Source: Argyresthia goedartella (Eukaryota; Arthropoda; Insecta; Lepidoptera; Argyresthiidae). From it: a DNA stretch of 64,000 bases. Position numbers and translations under genes: made by a program. Under the pieces are notes generated by a model. The model saw only the letters and a program-made list of their open reading frames with translations, was not told where the DNA came from and searched no databases. The stretch covers positions 12,474,501 through 12,538,500 of the forward strand of contig OX463820.1 in assembly GCA_949825045.1 (NCBI GenBank). The letters are read 5' to 3'. Below are positions 21,744 to 33,669 of this stretch, one piece after another; within the stretch, counting starts at the first letter, position 1, and every line of letters begins with the position of its first letter.

Positions 21744-22988
21744 ATATATATAGGAATGCTACGAACATCACTCTCAACAACTTTCACTGTGAAACTGATT
21801 TGATGATGAAAGTGTTTCGGAATGATGTCCTCTTCACCTTTTTGTCACCCTCGTTAAGGTATGTTCTGGTATCAAAAACAAATTGTTTACTTAACTCTTC
21901 ATCATCAATCATGGTTTTTAACCTTATTCCATGGTTATCAAATTAAAAACCTATAATGGGGTTTCATCCCTAGGCCGGATAACGAACACGCTTCAAGGGT
22001 AATAGCGTAATATAAAATCAAATCAAAGTACTTACGATTTCCCTATTCAACCACATCATGATGAAAGTTACTCAAGATCATTAATTGAGCTTTGGTATTT
22101 ACTAAGGTAACAGCCATATAGAAACCATATCGGCTGTCTTCTGTATAGATTTTAGGTAACACTTCCAGCTTACGAGTAGAGTGTGTACAAACTCTGCTTT
22201 AAGCTTCTAACCTCAGTACCTAGATTCAAGTTCTTACGATACAGTCCTCGACTGATTGTTATTCAAGGCACATACATAATCCCAAGAGAGCCCATGATCT
22301 TGAACGGAGTGACTGACAGGGGCAGTACGCAGCCCTGTTCTGAATTGGAAATTGACAATCTTGCACCGAGTTCGCGCCAAGTTCAACTGTCTCTGATTGA
22401 GCTGTCTCTCTGTCTCTCTCTCTCTCACACCCCACCTTACCCTATGCAAGAAAAAGAGGGTCAGAGCTGGCTCAAAGCCGTAGAAACTTTGCGCGGCCTG
22501 TACTTTGGTGCACTTTTGTTTTAAACATTAGGGCGTGTGGGGACGACGCAATTTATTGTGAGATGATTTCATTTGTTTTGTTTACCGGTGAACCATTTCA
22601 TATAAGACTTATTGCCTATTTCACAATGTCTGGATAAACTAAATCATAAATCGTTATAGTAAAATCACGATTGATCTGAAATTTATGGCTTATCTGGACA
22701 TTCTGATACAGGACGTATAATAAGTTAAAGTTTTATAAAAATTTAATCCAAATCGAATCTTGTAACAAAAAGCGGCTTTTAAAATAAAATATTTATCTAT
22801 AACAATTACAAATTAGTAGGTAATTAATTATGTATGCAGTATATTCTTAGCAATTAGGGTTATCGTTATGGCGTTCTTTTTATATTATATAAGAACTTTA
22901 TTCTCACCCTTATCATTGCAAATCAATTTCTTAATTCTTCGAGTATCTATTGTTTGTAGTATTTTTTTACGCGCAGGTCTTACTCCGC
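21744..22988. other. No gene recognised; CT-rich simple repeat
   Basis: A (TCTC)n run lies near 22,388-22,424, inside a 113-codon frame (22,183-22,524) that I regard as chance. Nothing else is seen. Confidence 0.5.
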
Positions 22989-23668
22989 TAGGATTTCGGT
23001 CCCGGGAACCCGAGAACGAGAGTTCCCGGAAACAAGTCATTCCCGAACACGAATTTTTTTTGGTGATTCCCGGGAATTCCCAACAGTATGATGAAATGCT
23101 CTAAAAAGCAATAAAGCTTGGTTGAATTAACCCAGTCGATAAGAACCATAAACTATCATAATCTATATTCGTGGGCCAGATATATAATGATATAATATAT
23201 GACATTCTTCAAAAAGCCTTTTTTGTTTGTGTTTCATAATTTCTCAGATAATCTTTCAGTAAAATTAGGAAATGTTTTGACCTACATCGACTTAAATCGT
23301 GTCACTTGAATGTATTTCTGAGTCAAAATTGTTGATTTTGTGTTGTGTCATTGATCACTTAGGAAAACTTTCCGATTTCCCGTTCATGGCCACATCAACT
23401 GAGAGATACTTATTCAATGTCGGTAAATTTTGAGTCAGCTCATCAGTCAGCATAATTTCAACAAAAATCATAAATAGATTTGAGAATAGAATAATAAGTA
23501 GTGTGATATGTAACTTGAAAAATTATCTTCAATTACGTCACCGAAACAGCATTTCTGTTAGGTAACAATACCAAACTCAAATTTTTTTTATGATTTCCCG
23601 GGACCAGAGAATTCCCTTGAAATACATTTTTTTCCGGTTAAGAAAAAGTCCGGGAAACCCGAACCCTG
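22989..23668. mobile_element. Probable hAT-type MITE
   Basis: The left end TAGGATTTCGGTCCCGGGAA and the right end CCGGGAAACCCGAACCCTG are imperfect inverted repeats of the CAGGG-type termini seen in some hAT elements. The flanking octamers TACTCCGC and TTCCCCGC agree at 6 of 8 positions, fitting an old 8-bp duplication. Internal CCCGGGAATTCCC blocks near both ends extend the symmetry. It is 680 bp without a transposase frame. Confidence 0.55.
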
Positions 23669-23773
23669 TTCCCCGCTCAACCATCACCTTTCCTACCCAT
23701 CGTGGTTTGCTGGAAGACATCTCTTGATGGAGGTAACCTCGCTTTGTTTTTTCTATGATAAACTATTTATTTA

Positions 23774-24016
23774 TAATAATAATACCTTGGACACTATTTA
23801 CACACATTGATCTAGCCCCAAACTAGCATTCCCTATATCTATAGACAACGATACTCATACTTATATAGCTAAATAATATACTTAGATAGATAAACAACCA
23901 TGGTTAGAGTACAAACATCCGTTCTCATCAAACAAATATTTGCCCCCACCGGGACTCGAACCCGGGACCCTTGGCTTCGTAGGCAAGCTCACTGCTGACT
24001 CGGCCATTCGGGTCGT
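23774..24016 (-). mobile_element. SINE-B, near full length
   Basis: The minus strand begins GACCCGAATGGCCGAGTCAG and continues with CCCGGGTTCGAGTCCCGG (perfect B box) and ATATTTGTTTGATGAGAACG. It ends TGTGTAAATAGTGTCCAAGG with an ATT tail. It is the best SINE-B copy. Confidence 0.85.
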
Positions 24017-24660
24017 CATATTTGTAAGTCTGTTATGTGTAGTACAATAAAGAACATTACTAATAACAATTTATTTTAATTAATTCATGCTACAAGCTAA
24101 AAGAAACAGTTCTAACCTTACGTCAGTCTTAACCCATTATGATCCCGTCTGGGACTGGCTAATCAGACAACGATAAATGAACTTACCCCACATTACCTGT
24201 TAAAAATTACCCACAACACCAAGCATCTGTATTCTACAATTTCTACGACACCATTATCAAAATCTCTCATGATACCCAATACTTTAATTCTGAAATTTCA
24301 CTCACGTTCACATCGTCATTATTAAGTGTCATGAAACGTTATATGCTATAATCAATTCAGTGTAAAGGTATATTCGTACGTCGTCATCGTAACACTCACA
24401 GGTATACGAACCACTCGTAATTCTAGACGCATTCAGAGCTTATCGCCCGAAAGACCGAAGGGCTTATCCTGTTACATCGCATCGTAATGTATTTCTCTTG
24501 TGGTTATCTGGGATACAGACAGAATACTGCCTTGCGTAAGCATGCATATTCTTCCTTGCCTGTCATCAGTGTCGACTAATGGCCGTTTCCAATATTGAAA
24601 ATCGTTGATATATCTTACTACGCCCCACCACCATATCTTTCTTTCTACAGCCCCACTACA
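24017..24660. other. No gene recognised
   Basis: TGGCCGTTTCCAATATTG near 24,580-24,600 resembles one end of the small foldback at 62,691. The rest is unassigned. Confidence 0.45.
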
Positions 24661-24662
24661 TT

Positions 24663-25066
24663 TTTTTTATTATTTAAATAGCCTTTTCTGTGTCCCACTG
24701 CTGGGCAAAGGCCTCCCTTGATCGTACCCACAAATTCCTATCGGCCGCCATGCCAACCCAATCTGGCTGGAGCCTATCCAGGTCATTCCTCCATCTCCTT
24801 ATGGGCCTTCCCCTACGCCGGTATCCGTCTTTAGGCACCGAGTCAGTGACTATCTTCGCCCATCTGTCTAGGTGCATTCAACTCACGTGTCCGGCCCAGT
24901 TCCATTTGAGTTTCGCAGTTTCCACGTCTACATCAGCAACGCCAGTTTTGGAGCGCAGTATGGGGTTTCTGATGCGCTCTGTGCGTTTTACTCCCAAGAT
25001 GCTGCGCTCCATCGCTCTCTGACAAACCTTGAGCTTGGACTTCTGATGTTCGGTCAAGGATCAAGT
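24663..25066 (-). pseudogene. RTE-like LINE C-terminal region
   Basis: The minus strand reads LTEHQKSKLKVCQRAMERSI, then LKWNWAGHVS, an in-frame stop or shift, WAKIVTDSVPKDG, RRRGRPIRRWRNDLDR and REAFAQQWDTEKA, then a stop. The order AMERS-LG, WAGH, RGRP-RRW-DDL, AFAQQWD is a well-known tail of non-LTR polyproteins. Only the last 130 or so residues remain. The plus-strand frames at 24,690-25,096 are antisense shadows. Confidence 0.75.
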
Positions 25067-25480
25067 TTTTTAATTTTACAGTTTTCAAAATTATGATAAC
25101 ATCGTTGGCAATAAGATGTTAACATCATGTTAAGAATTTTGAGGTGAAGATATTTCTGGTTGTTTAGGATGAGTAGACTTATTTGAGTAGCTTGCGTGCA
25201 TATATATCTGATGCTGACTGTACCTGAGTATAGGCAAGGTAAGGAATTGCATCCTATCTAGTGCTAGAGTGACACTAGTGAGATGGCGTTCGACAATTTC
25301 TTCCTGCACCTCGTGCATAGAAATTACGCGATGCAGTACCAAGTATAATTATATTCCAAACTATTGCATGGTAGGGGAACTGGGGTGAATCAGGCGGCCA
25401 TAGGATTTGAGATTTCTAACTACAGGATATATTGTGGTATGCCTTCAGCGACCCCTCTGGTAAAGTGCTGTGCTGTTTAA
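25067..25480. other. No gene recognised
   Basis: Nothing beyond short frames is visible. Confidence 0.5.
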
Positions 25481-25622
25481 AAGTTTTTACACACCTACTT
25501 AAATCTAAATCAATATCGCTTCATCCGTTTCGGTGCTATTGTGCAAAAGGCAGATACACAGATGCACACGTTAAACTTATAGCAAGGCGCACCCCTCTGG
25601 TTGCGTGAGGGTTGAAAATAAG
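25481..25622 (+). repeat. Dispersed repeat, TTCATCCGTTTCGG end
   Basis: GCTTCATCCGTTTCGGTGCT, AGACACAGATGC-like repeats and ACTTATAGCAAGGCGCACCC lead to GGGTTGAAAATAA. I recall this as the end of an abundant lepidopteran repeat. Only one copy is in this window, so the call rests on memory. Confidence 0.35.
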
Positions 25623-26671
25623 GCATCACACGATATGACAGGTTTTTAAAACATCATACAATTTCCTGTAAAACGCCAATCATACAACCCGCATTATCAT
25701 TTTCGCATTAACTGCAGAAAATCACGTATCACACTTAATTACAACGTCAATCACAGTTGAAATTACCCACTCTACTTCCATCCACGTTGATAGTCGTGAT
25801 TTAAAATCTTGTTTATCACACACAATGAACGTCAGTCCAAAAACCTGAAAATTCGTTTACTTGTAGCTCGGTAGAGCCACGCTCTAGGCAGGATATACCT
25901 TCCTAAATGTGTGAGTACATCCTACCCCGTGAGTTATAGGGACCAAAATCGTGCAGCAGTAAAGCTTAAACCATGAGTGCGGCTGAACTGTACGACCGCC
26001 TCGACAGTTGATAGAGAAACTGAGTGCAACGATGAAATTTAAAAAGTCATTTATTTCGAAATCCTTTTTCTCGACGCGCCCGCGGGCGCAGCGATATCAA
26101 TTTTATTTTCTATTGCGGCTTTTACCGAGGATGCTACTGTCGACCGGGTTCGACGCTTCGCTTGTAAACACAGTCTTACCACTAGCCTGTATCTGGCTTA
26201 AGACGATTGAGCCAACGACAGTTTTCACTTATTTCCTAGAGATGGCGTGGTTGTTTGTTGTCTTTTGTAGGTTCTGAATCGAATAAGATAGATAGAGGAA
26301 AAGAAGATAGGCATCAATATTTTACTACGAAATTATTCTCATGTATCGGAAAGTACTCAAATGCCTGCGAATAACAACAGCTACTTGTTATCCAGTATCG
26401 TAAGGACATTGTATTATGCTCTATAATGGTATTAAACGAAAACGTTTTCGTGTTGAATTCTCGGTATTTCCAAGGAGCAATACTTGCTCCATGGTATTGC
26501 TAAAAAGTCTGTCTGGCATAATCTAGACTACGAACTTAACTTAATTTAATGTTGCATTGGATAGAAAAACTTAGAGTCGGCGTCGAGATTTCTTTAACAT
26601 CAATTTACTCTATATAACGAGTTAGATAAAATAAATCAAACTCTTTTTTCTGTCAATATTTCGCTTAATCT
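25623..26671. other. No gene recognised
   Basis: An 89-codon frame at 26,008-26,277 ends in a hydrophobic run (TYFLEMAWLFVVFCRF) but has no conserved motif, and I do not call it. Confidence 0.45.
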
Positions 26672-27081
26672 TTTTATCTACACATGTATCATAAACCCTC
26701 TTTACTGCGTACAAAAACCGCGTGTTACGATCAGCATAAAGTTAAACTACTTGGTAAAAACTCATTTCTTATCTGAAAAATTACACATTATGATTATGAC
26801 ATTCAAATTTCGAACGCTGACGCCCGCCTGCGTGCCGCCGCTACTTTGTTTGTGAAGTTGGTACTACTGAACAAGCTAAATAAGTGCAAAGGAATTATCA
26901 ATGCTACCATGCCGGTCGAACATGCGGATCCTGAACACAATAAAGAGAGCTTATGATATTTGTGTAGATAAATTAGTGTATGTAACTGTACATAATTAGG
27001 CATTAAAACTCTCGAGTGATATTATTATGAAACTCGCCACTCTCGAGTATTAATGCCCTCCATTATGTAGCAGTCACATAA
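26672..27081 (+). mobile_element. TAGTAG foldback MITE, copy T4
   Basis: It starts TTTTATCTACACATGTATCA, with the internal GACATTCAAATTTCGAACGC block, the inner inverted end ATTTGTGTAGATAAA and the CTCGAG tail. It ends GCAGTCACATAA. The loop between the CTCGAG sites is shortened (AAACTCGCCACTCTCGAG). It forms one arm of a large palindrome with T5. Confidence 0.85.
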
Positions 27082-27561
27082 TAGTAGTTTATGTGACTGC
27101 TACATAATGAAGGGCATTAATACTCGAGAGTGGGTTTATGACACGAGCCGAAGACGAGTTTCAATATAATATCACTAGAGAGTTTTAATGCCTAATTATG
27201 TACAGTTACATACCTAGTTTATCTACACACATATCATAAGCTCTCTTTGATGTGTTCACGAACCGCATGTTTGACCGGCATTGTGGCTCTGCAGTTGTTT
27301 AGCTTGTTCTGTAGCACCAACTTCGGGCGTTCGAAATTTTAATGTCACCAACTTCACAGACAAACTAGGGGCGGCATGCAGGCGGGCATCGGCGTTCGAA
27401 ATTATATTATATATTCATAATTACACATTATGGTCATAATGTATAATTTTTCAGGTAATAAATGAGTTTTTACCAAGTAGTTTAACATTATGCCGATCGT
27501 AACGTGCGGTTTTTGTACGCAGTAAAGAGAGTTTATGATACGTGTGTAGATAAACTACTAT
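27082..27561 (-). mobile_element. TAGTAG foldback MITE, copy T5
   Basis: It is the mirror image of T4, starting TAGTAGTTTATGTGACTGCT and ending ACGTGTGTAGATAAACTACT. The outer TAGTAGTTTAT/ATAAACTACTA termini of the family are clearest here. Its CTCGAG loop is longer (TGACACGAGCCGAAGACGAG). Confidence 0.85.
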
Positions 27562-27833
27562 TATAATGCCTTCTGAGTCTTACAAGTACTTATCTACTTT
27601 TCATTCACTACACTCGAGACGTCAAAGATAACACAAAGAGGATGAACAAGATATCTTAACGATGTTTTAAAATAGAGTTGGAGCAATATTATTTTAATCC
27701 ATTTTCTTTGTTTGCGAAGACCATCCCGGATGTCCTCCACCGAAGCTCCGCCAATGCAATTAAGCTTTGATCATTTTAACGACAATTTTTCAGGTTATTT
27801 TCCACGGTCGGCGGCTTACTGGTTTCTGTTCCG
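27562..27833. other. No gene recognised
   Basis: A 65-codon frame at 27,712-27,909 runs into the SINE and is not called. Confidence 0.5.
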
Positions 27834-28078
27834 GTTGGGCTCATGGTCTAATGATTACATGCCCGCCTCTCATGCAGGAGATGCCGTGTTCGAATTCAGT
27901 GCTGACTAATTTATCTTAAATTAATTATACGGACGTACTAAAGGAAAACATCGTGATGAAATATTCATAGCTGCGATTATGGGCAGTACGTCAATTAGAG
28001 TTTTGAATAACTGGCTAAACTTTGGCAAAGCTATGCCTCTGCCACCCTGTATGGAAAATGGCGTGATGTTTTTGTTTA
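27834..28078 (+). mobile_element. SINE-A, diverged full-length copy
   Basis: The head reads TGGGCTCATGGTCTAATGAT with a damaged B box (TGTTCGAATTC). The body keeps CATCGTGATGAAATATTCAT and TTTTGAATAACTGGC and ends GGAAAATGGCGTGATG. The head differs enough that a related but distinct SINE subfamily is possible. Confidence 0.7.
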
Positions 28079-28510
28079 AATGTAAAATGTTAAATTTATC
28101 AGTACATATTTAACTTTTTTAATAAAAGAGATGGCCACCCACAACTTTGCCTCTGATAACCTGTAGGGAAAAAGACTTGTTCGTTTGTTTCTAAATTATT
28201 TTACACCCTGTGCTCGTATCTGCTTGGAAGCCGGATCACACTATACGTCATATATCCACATACGATTTGTGGTACCTACGCAATAATATTTTATACGTAT
28301 ACAAGTCAAGGTGAACTAAGGTGAACTTGTTTACAATCCCTGCATGCATGAGGCATGAGATGTCGACTTGTTGACTAGCAATGTCTCTCTTGCATAAGTA
28401 GGCAGGTACCGTAAACTGTCGGTCGTATTCAGTTTAAATTTACCTAATGATGATATGCGACTTAGTAATCGGCTGTTGAAGTTAATGATGATGTGATGTT
28501 ATTTGATTGT
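28079..28510. other. No gene recognised
   Basis: No frame or repeat seen. Confidence 0.5.
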
Positions 28511-28815
28511 CTATAGGTAACTGGAGTCTGACACACCTTTGGCCCTTTCTACGCCAGTTAGCAGACTATCAGAGGACGTTGAGCATCACATCCTGGAAAG
28601 GCTGAAGAAAAATCCGCCGTGTTGTCGGTAAAGGAGTTGAAGGTAAAGACGGAGGTTTAGGATCCAGAAAGATCCAAGGACTTCCTGTCCTTCAAACTTA
28701 GGGTGCCGGCGAACCTCAAGAAGGTATTCCTGGCCAAAGATTACTGACTAGATTTGACCGAAGGGCATTGTTTACCGACTCTATAGGGAAGCAAGACCGA
28801 AGAATAAAATGCCTA
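28511..28815 (+). pseudogene. Possible LINE ORF1 remnant
   Basis: The plus strand reads LSVKELKVKTEV, stop, DPERSKDFLSFKLRVPANLK, KVFLAKDY, stop. The pattern SFK--VP---K-VF---YWP resembles the C-terminal part of ORF1 proteins of insect non-LTR elements. At least two stops or shifts interrupt it. No zinc knuckles are visible upstream. Confidence 0.4.
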
Positions 28816-29512
28816 GCGAGGCATAATATTTTGTGTTTATTTTTTAAGCTATACATATAATATGTTTGCCTTGTTTAAATATTTATCTATAAGTCTCGTC
28901 ACCTGAAATAAAAATGAATTTAATTCCATTGAATACGATGTTTCTCCCGATAACAATTCGTACCTTTGATAATCTAAAAATGAATAAAAGATAATGTAGG
29001 GATCATGTTAAATCACATAAAGGCTGTATATGTAAGCTAACATTGTAAACACACAATGCAATATACGATACCATTTTCGTGAAACAATTTCCCTTTGAGC
29101 GGCGCTCAAGCAAAAATTATTTTATACCGTTCTTCTCGGAATGAAATCATCACGAGAGCGTTGAGAGGCTCAGCGACTATAACATATTACCAGAAATTTA
29201 CGTAATACTAACACCATTCGGGCCTGGGGCGTCTATTACGAGATATGAAAAGTAAAACGTTTATAATACGAGGAGGAATGAAGTATGAGCGGTGGAGTGA
29301 GAAAGAGAAAAGATAAGAAAATAATGCGCTGCCATATATCATCACAATCGCCATAATTCTTGAGGCGGCCGGGTGGGTTGCCGGCCAGCGACCCTTCTCA
29401 GGCAAGTGCGAAATCTCTAAAAACATTTAGGCAACGGACACGGCCGCGCAGCCTCAGGTCAGCCGCTGCCAAACCTCTTTGGATTTTTTTTCAGCCACTT
29501 CAAACCATGCGT
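28816..29512. other. No gene recognised; GC-rich island at 29,340-29,465
   Basis: AT-rich, then a short GC-rich stretch (GGCGGCCGGGTGGGTTGCCG). A 72-codon minus frame covers part of it and has no recognisable motif. Confidence 0.45.
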
Positions 29513-29626
29513 ACACTTACCGGCGGTTAATATGGCACATCGGCTAGAAGCGTCATCTCCGTCGCACAAAGCTGTTAGTGATTCGTGCGACAGAGATTAT
29601 ATTGCCAATATGCCGCCGGTAACTGT
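29513..29626. mobile_element. Small foldback MITE
   Basis: ACTTACCGGCGGTTAATATG and the inverted CCAATATGCCGCCGGTAACT enclose about 70 bp that also pair partly (CTCCGTCGCAC with GTGCGACAGAG). No copy elsewhere in the window confirms mobility. Confidence 0.55.
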
Positions 29627-29862
29627 AAAATATATATGAAATGTCAAAATTACCCCGAGCTTAGCGCTAACTCGTTTGCTATTTTTTGTTCTCAATTTTA
29701 AGTTTTAAATCAAACATCTAGGTATGACAGAAGTTTGGACTACTCGCATTTTGCACTGGGCACGTCAGACTTTAGATATATTGTATATTCTAATTAAAAT
29801 CGAGTGAAAATATATTTCATAAAATATTTTAATAAGAAGAACACAAAGTAACACAAAGTAAC

Positions 29863-30213
29863 TTATTTATTTATTTATTTATTAAGGCACATCAACAGCA
29901 CACATATATATATTATTACAATAAAAATTCTGCGGCATAGTTCTTAAATGATTGCCTATTATAGATGAGCACAACATTGACCATTTTTGTACTAACTAAT
30001 AAACCTAATGTTTAAGTAATTTAGCTAAGGTAGTAAAAATAAATAAACTTAATATTAGGTATTAAATTAATAAAATTTACAATATTCTTTAAACATTTAA
30101 AATTTAAGAATTTTGTATGCAAGTATTTTTTTTTAATTGAATGCCTAAAAACAGTCAAGTGATCATGAAATATGTCTATGTTGGTTTTGCTACTCGCGAT
30201 ATAATTGTCGCAC
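29863..30213 (-). mobile_element. Retro-insertion with 16-bp target duplication
   Basis: AGTAACACAAAGTAAC (29,847-29,862) and AGTAACACAAAGTGAC (30,214-30,229) flank it. The plus strand begins (TTTA)n, so the minus strand ends in (TAAA)n like a LINE or SINE tail. The 350-bp body is AT-rich without a recognised frame, probably the 3' UTR of a LINE. Part of the duplication (ACACAAAGTA) is itself repeated just upstream. Confidence 0.7.
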
Positions 30214-30229
30214 AGTAACACAAAGTGAC

Positions 30230-32236
30230 ATCCCCAACCCGATAAGATAACGTATTCTCATTTCGAATCACCACAATTTTCCGATAATCAGATCTCATAT
30301 CTTAGTAATAGGATTGGGCATATAAACCACATGCTTGACCTAGTTGGAAAATCCTAGGACATCCATACCACGATAGTTATTATCTGTGACAATTTTCAAT
30401 TTAGCGTTCCGAGAAGATGTGACATAATTATAGATCAAACATATCTTTTATTTCGGGACAGCTTTCGTCACTGGTGGAAATTCCGTGAATGTGCTGTTCC
30501 GATTAAAATTGACATTAGTGCCAACAGATCTACCAGGGAGGCAAACGGGGCGCAACATGACGCATTAGGAAACTGGCTTTTATGACGAGTTGGTAAAAGC
30601 GTTACACATAATAAATATACAGCTGCTATTTACGAAATTATAGATTTTAAATAAAAAAAAGGATTGAAGTAGCAGAATTTAAGCATTCAGATAAATCATA
30701 TTTGGAAAAACTAGCCTTTCAACTCAGGTGTAAACTCGCCCCTTATTAATGTAATTGTTTTTATTTCAATAGTCTTAATATTCCCAACTACAACTCTCAG
30801 TTAGACATCACATCAATAAAACCTATTGGTTTTTCAGCAACGCATCGTGAGGCGGCCATTCATTGTGGTCAATTTGCCGTAATGTAATCAATTGCCGAAC
30901 CAATAAAATAAATCAGTCGAGACAGTTTTAATTGATACGCTTCTATATTAACGGGCTGGCGCGAGTTTCGGCCGCGCCGAGGTTACTACGAGCTGGTCAC
31001 GTGACTCACGGTATGAGGTTGTATGACCCCAAACAGCAGGTGCTCTCGAGGGCTGAAACTTTGGGGTGAGAAGGGAATTCTTTGTTGATTGTGTAGTCAT
31101 AAATTAATAAGCAGGAAGTGCCGTTCACAGATCTGATTGTTTAGCCACGAGCGGCAAGTTTTTACGGACGGTAACGTTTTTAAACAGACGTTGCTTGGAC
31201 CATCTGTCAAGATGTATAGGCCTAATGATCATGAATTAAAAAAATCCTATTCATCGAGTAAAAGCAGATCTTGCCTATGAATTATTGTGTTATACGAGTC
31301 TGTATATGCTATCGTACCTTTGGTAGGTTTTAGTTATAAAAACACAAATGATAATATCTGTTATGCCGACATTCTCCATGCGTGTACACACTGGAATGCT
31401 GTGAAATACAGATGCTGCTGCACACATTCAGCCTATTGCGATGCAAACAGATTTACGATAAAACGTAAAAACCTAGCACTTTTAGTACAGTGATAATTAA
31501 ATCTCATATTTACGGTTGTGTTCAATCAAATAGCTGTTCGGCCAGCTTTCCTGTGCATTCACGCGGGGCATGGCCAAAATCGTTTCAACAACCGGAGAAC
31601 TTTGTCGAAACGGGAGACTGAACTCAACCGTGAATTCGACCCCCGACAAGTCACTCGAATCAGCTATTTATTTACACATCAACTCAATTAACGGATACCC
31701 TGATGCTCATTACCCATTCAAATCGCAGCGGCGCTTTCCCACGGAGCCGATTTTCCGTGAAAACTCAGTGGGAAACTTCATAACAGTGTTGACTTTACGC
31801 TCGGAAACGGATCGCGTAATGGCCTTTGTGTAGCACAAAAAGCTAGTGATCCGGCCCTGATCCCCTTTGTATGGCCCGTAGTCCGTTTGCTTTAGTCAGC
31901 TGACAAGGTAATTATCGACTGTTGTTCGCAGTAGAGACGAAATGGGCCGGTCATCGCACATCGCTGTGTTTAAATAGAATCGCCTCTATACCGGGTGTAG
32001 TATTAGAATCCTCGAGAACTGGCAGGATATACTCGAACTCGTGTAGTACGAAGTTGTATGTGTGTATTTGCGGTTAATGGGGGGGCATTATTCTGAACGA
32101 AACGTGTCGTGTATGTTTAGAGTTACTTCCATAGACCCCTCAAAATATAATGAACTTTCCTTACAACGTACGTACGTAGTAGTTCCCCGGTTCTCTCATA
32201 AGTGACTAAGTACTGGCTCAGTACAATAAACAAACA
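30230..32236. other. Non-repetitive stretch, no gene called
   Basis: This is one of the longest repeat-poor stretches here. GC-balanced parts lie at about 30,950-31,080 and 31,540-31,960. The frame at 31,570-31,833 (87 codons) is open but matches no family I know. Host regulatory or exonic sequence is possible; the sequence alone does not show it. Confidence 0.4.
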
Positions 32237-32456
32237 CATACGGGGTGGCAGAGGCACAATTGTGCCCACTTTGAGCCAGTTATTCAATACTCCATTTTGC
32301 GTAACAGGAGGCTAGCCCATTGCCGCAGCTATGGAGTAATTAAGGTTTCCTCACGATGTTTCCATCACCTTTAGGACGTCCGTATGATATGCTTAAGATA
32401 AATTAATTATCTCATTTGTACATGGTCAGGAATTGAACCCGCATCTCCTGTGTGAA
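32237..32456 (-). mobile_element. SINE-A
   Basis: CATACGGGGTGGCAGAGGCA, CACAATTGTGCCCACTTTGA, AGGTTTCCTCACGATG and the B-box complement GGAATTGAACC (one change) are present. The very 3' end and the A-box part are missing. Confidence 0.85.
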
Positions 32457-32645
32457 TAACAATAAACATTATTCTTTACTTTCTTTCTTACATTAATGTA
32501 CCCAATAAAGGGTGACCAGAGATGAAATTTAGAAAATATTGGCCTGAGGAAAGCCTCTAGCACTTTCTATCTTACGGCAGAGTATCACTAACATACTATA
32601 TACCAATAGTCCACATCGGCAAAGCATTCGAAAATGTTGCAATAT

Positions 32646-33060
32646 TAAACCCTCTTTACTGCGTCTAAAAACCGCACGTTACTCTCAGCATAATGTTAAA
32701 CTACTTTGTAAAAACTCATTTCTTATCTGAATATTGAACATAATGACCATAATGTGTAAATTTTCTACATATTATGACATTCAAATTTCGAACGCCGACG
32801 CCCGCCTGCGTGCCGCCCCTTCTTTGTCTGTGAAGTTGGTACTACAGAACAAGCTAAACATCTCAATGCCACAGTGCCGGTCAATCATGCGGTTCCTGAA
32901 CACATTAAAGAGAGCTTATGATATGTGTGTATGCAACTGTACATAATCAGGCATTAAAACTCTCGAGTGATATTATTATGAAATCACCTTCGGCTCGTTT
33001 CATAGACCCACTCTCGAGTTTTATCGCCCTCCTTTATGTATCAGTCACATAAACTACTAT
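32646..33060 (+). mobile_element. TAGTAG foldback MITE, copy T6
   Basis: The left end is truncated (starts at AAACCCTCTTTACTGCG). The GACATTCAAATTTCGAACGC block, AGAGAGCTTATGATATGTGT and the CTCGAG hairpin tail ending CAGTCACATAAACTACTA are present. The inner TIR is shortened (TGTGTATGCAACTG). Confidence 0.85.
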
Positions 33061-33173
33061 AAAGACATACAGCCGCGTTCTTTATTCTTTTACAGGCATA
33101 CAGCCGCGTTCTTTATTCTTTTACAGGCATACAGCCGCGTTCTTCATTCTTTTACAGACATACAGCCGCGTTC
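33061..33173. repeat. 31-bp tandem repeat, 3.6 units
   Basis: ATACAGCCGCGTTCTTTATT begins at 33,067, 33,098, 33,129 and 33,160, with unit TTCTTTTACAGGC completing 31 bp. It starts directly at the right end of T6. Units differ at one or two positions. Confidence 0.95.
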
Positions 33174-33669
33174 CCGTCAAAGTTACACATCTTGGATTTT
33201 GTACTGCAATAGGGTTACTTGACCCGAACGCGTCTCTGCCTACAGGCAATTAGTATTAGCAATTTACTAATACAAGCATTATTATTCATACTCGGATCAC
33301 TGAGAATGGCTGTCTCCTTGACAACAAAGGACCCTTTATTTATATTCTGTCGAGGGTATATTATTGATGCAAATAAATCGAGTCAGTGCACTCTGTATAA
33401 ATCTCTTCTAGTGACAATTATACATTTGATACTGAGTTGGAATATAACTTAATTTCTGACGATCTGAGATTACTCTGCTATAGGAATAAGATACCACTGC
33501 AAATTATATTCAGCTTGTTCTTAGAACTGCGCTTATGTAATGACATGGAGTGATGAAGAGGTTTAGAGTTTTATATTTAGCGATTCGCTGACCAAACAGC
33601 CTTATAATGGACCCTAAAGCATTAACTTACATATTTGTAATGACTAGTATTAAAAAGGATCAGCAAAAA
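33174..33669. other. No gene recognised
   Basis: A 77-codon frame at 33,219-33,452 has no motif. Confidence 0.5.

Noticed and set aside
22183..22524. 113-codon frame as a gene
   Set aside because: It crosses a CT simple repeat and has no recognisable domain.
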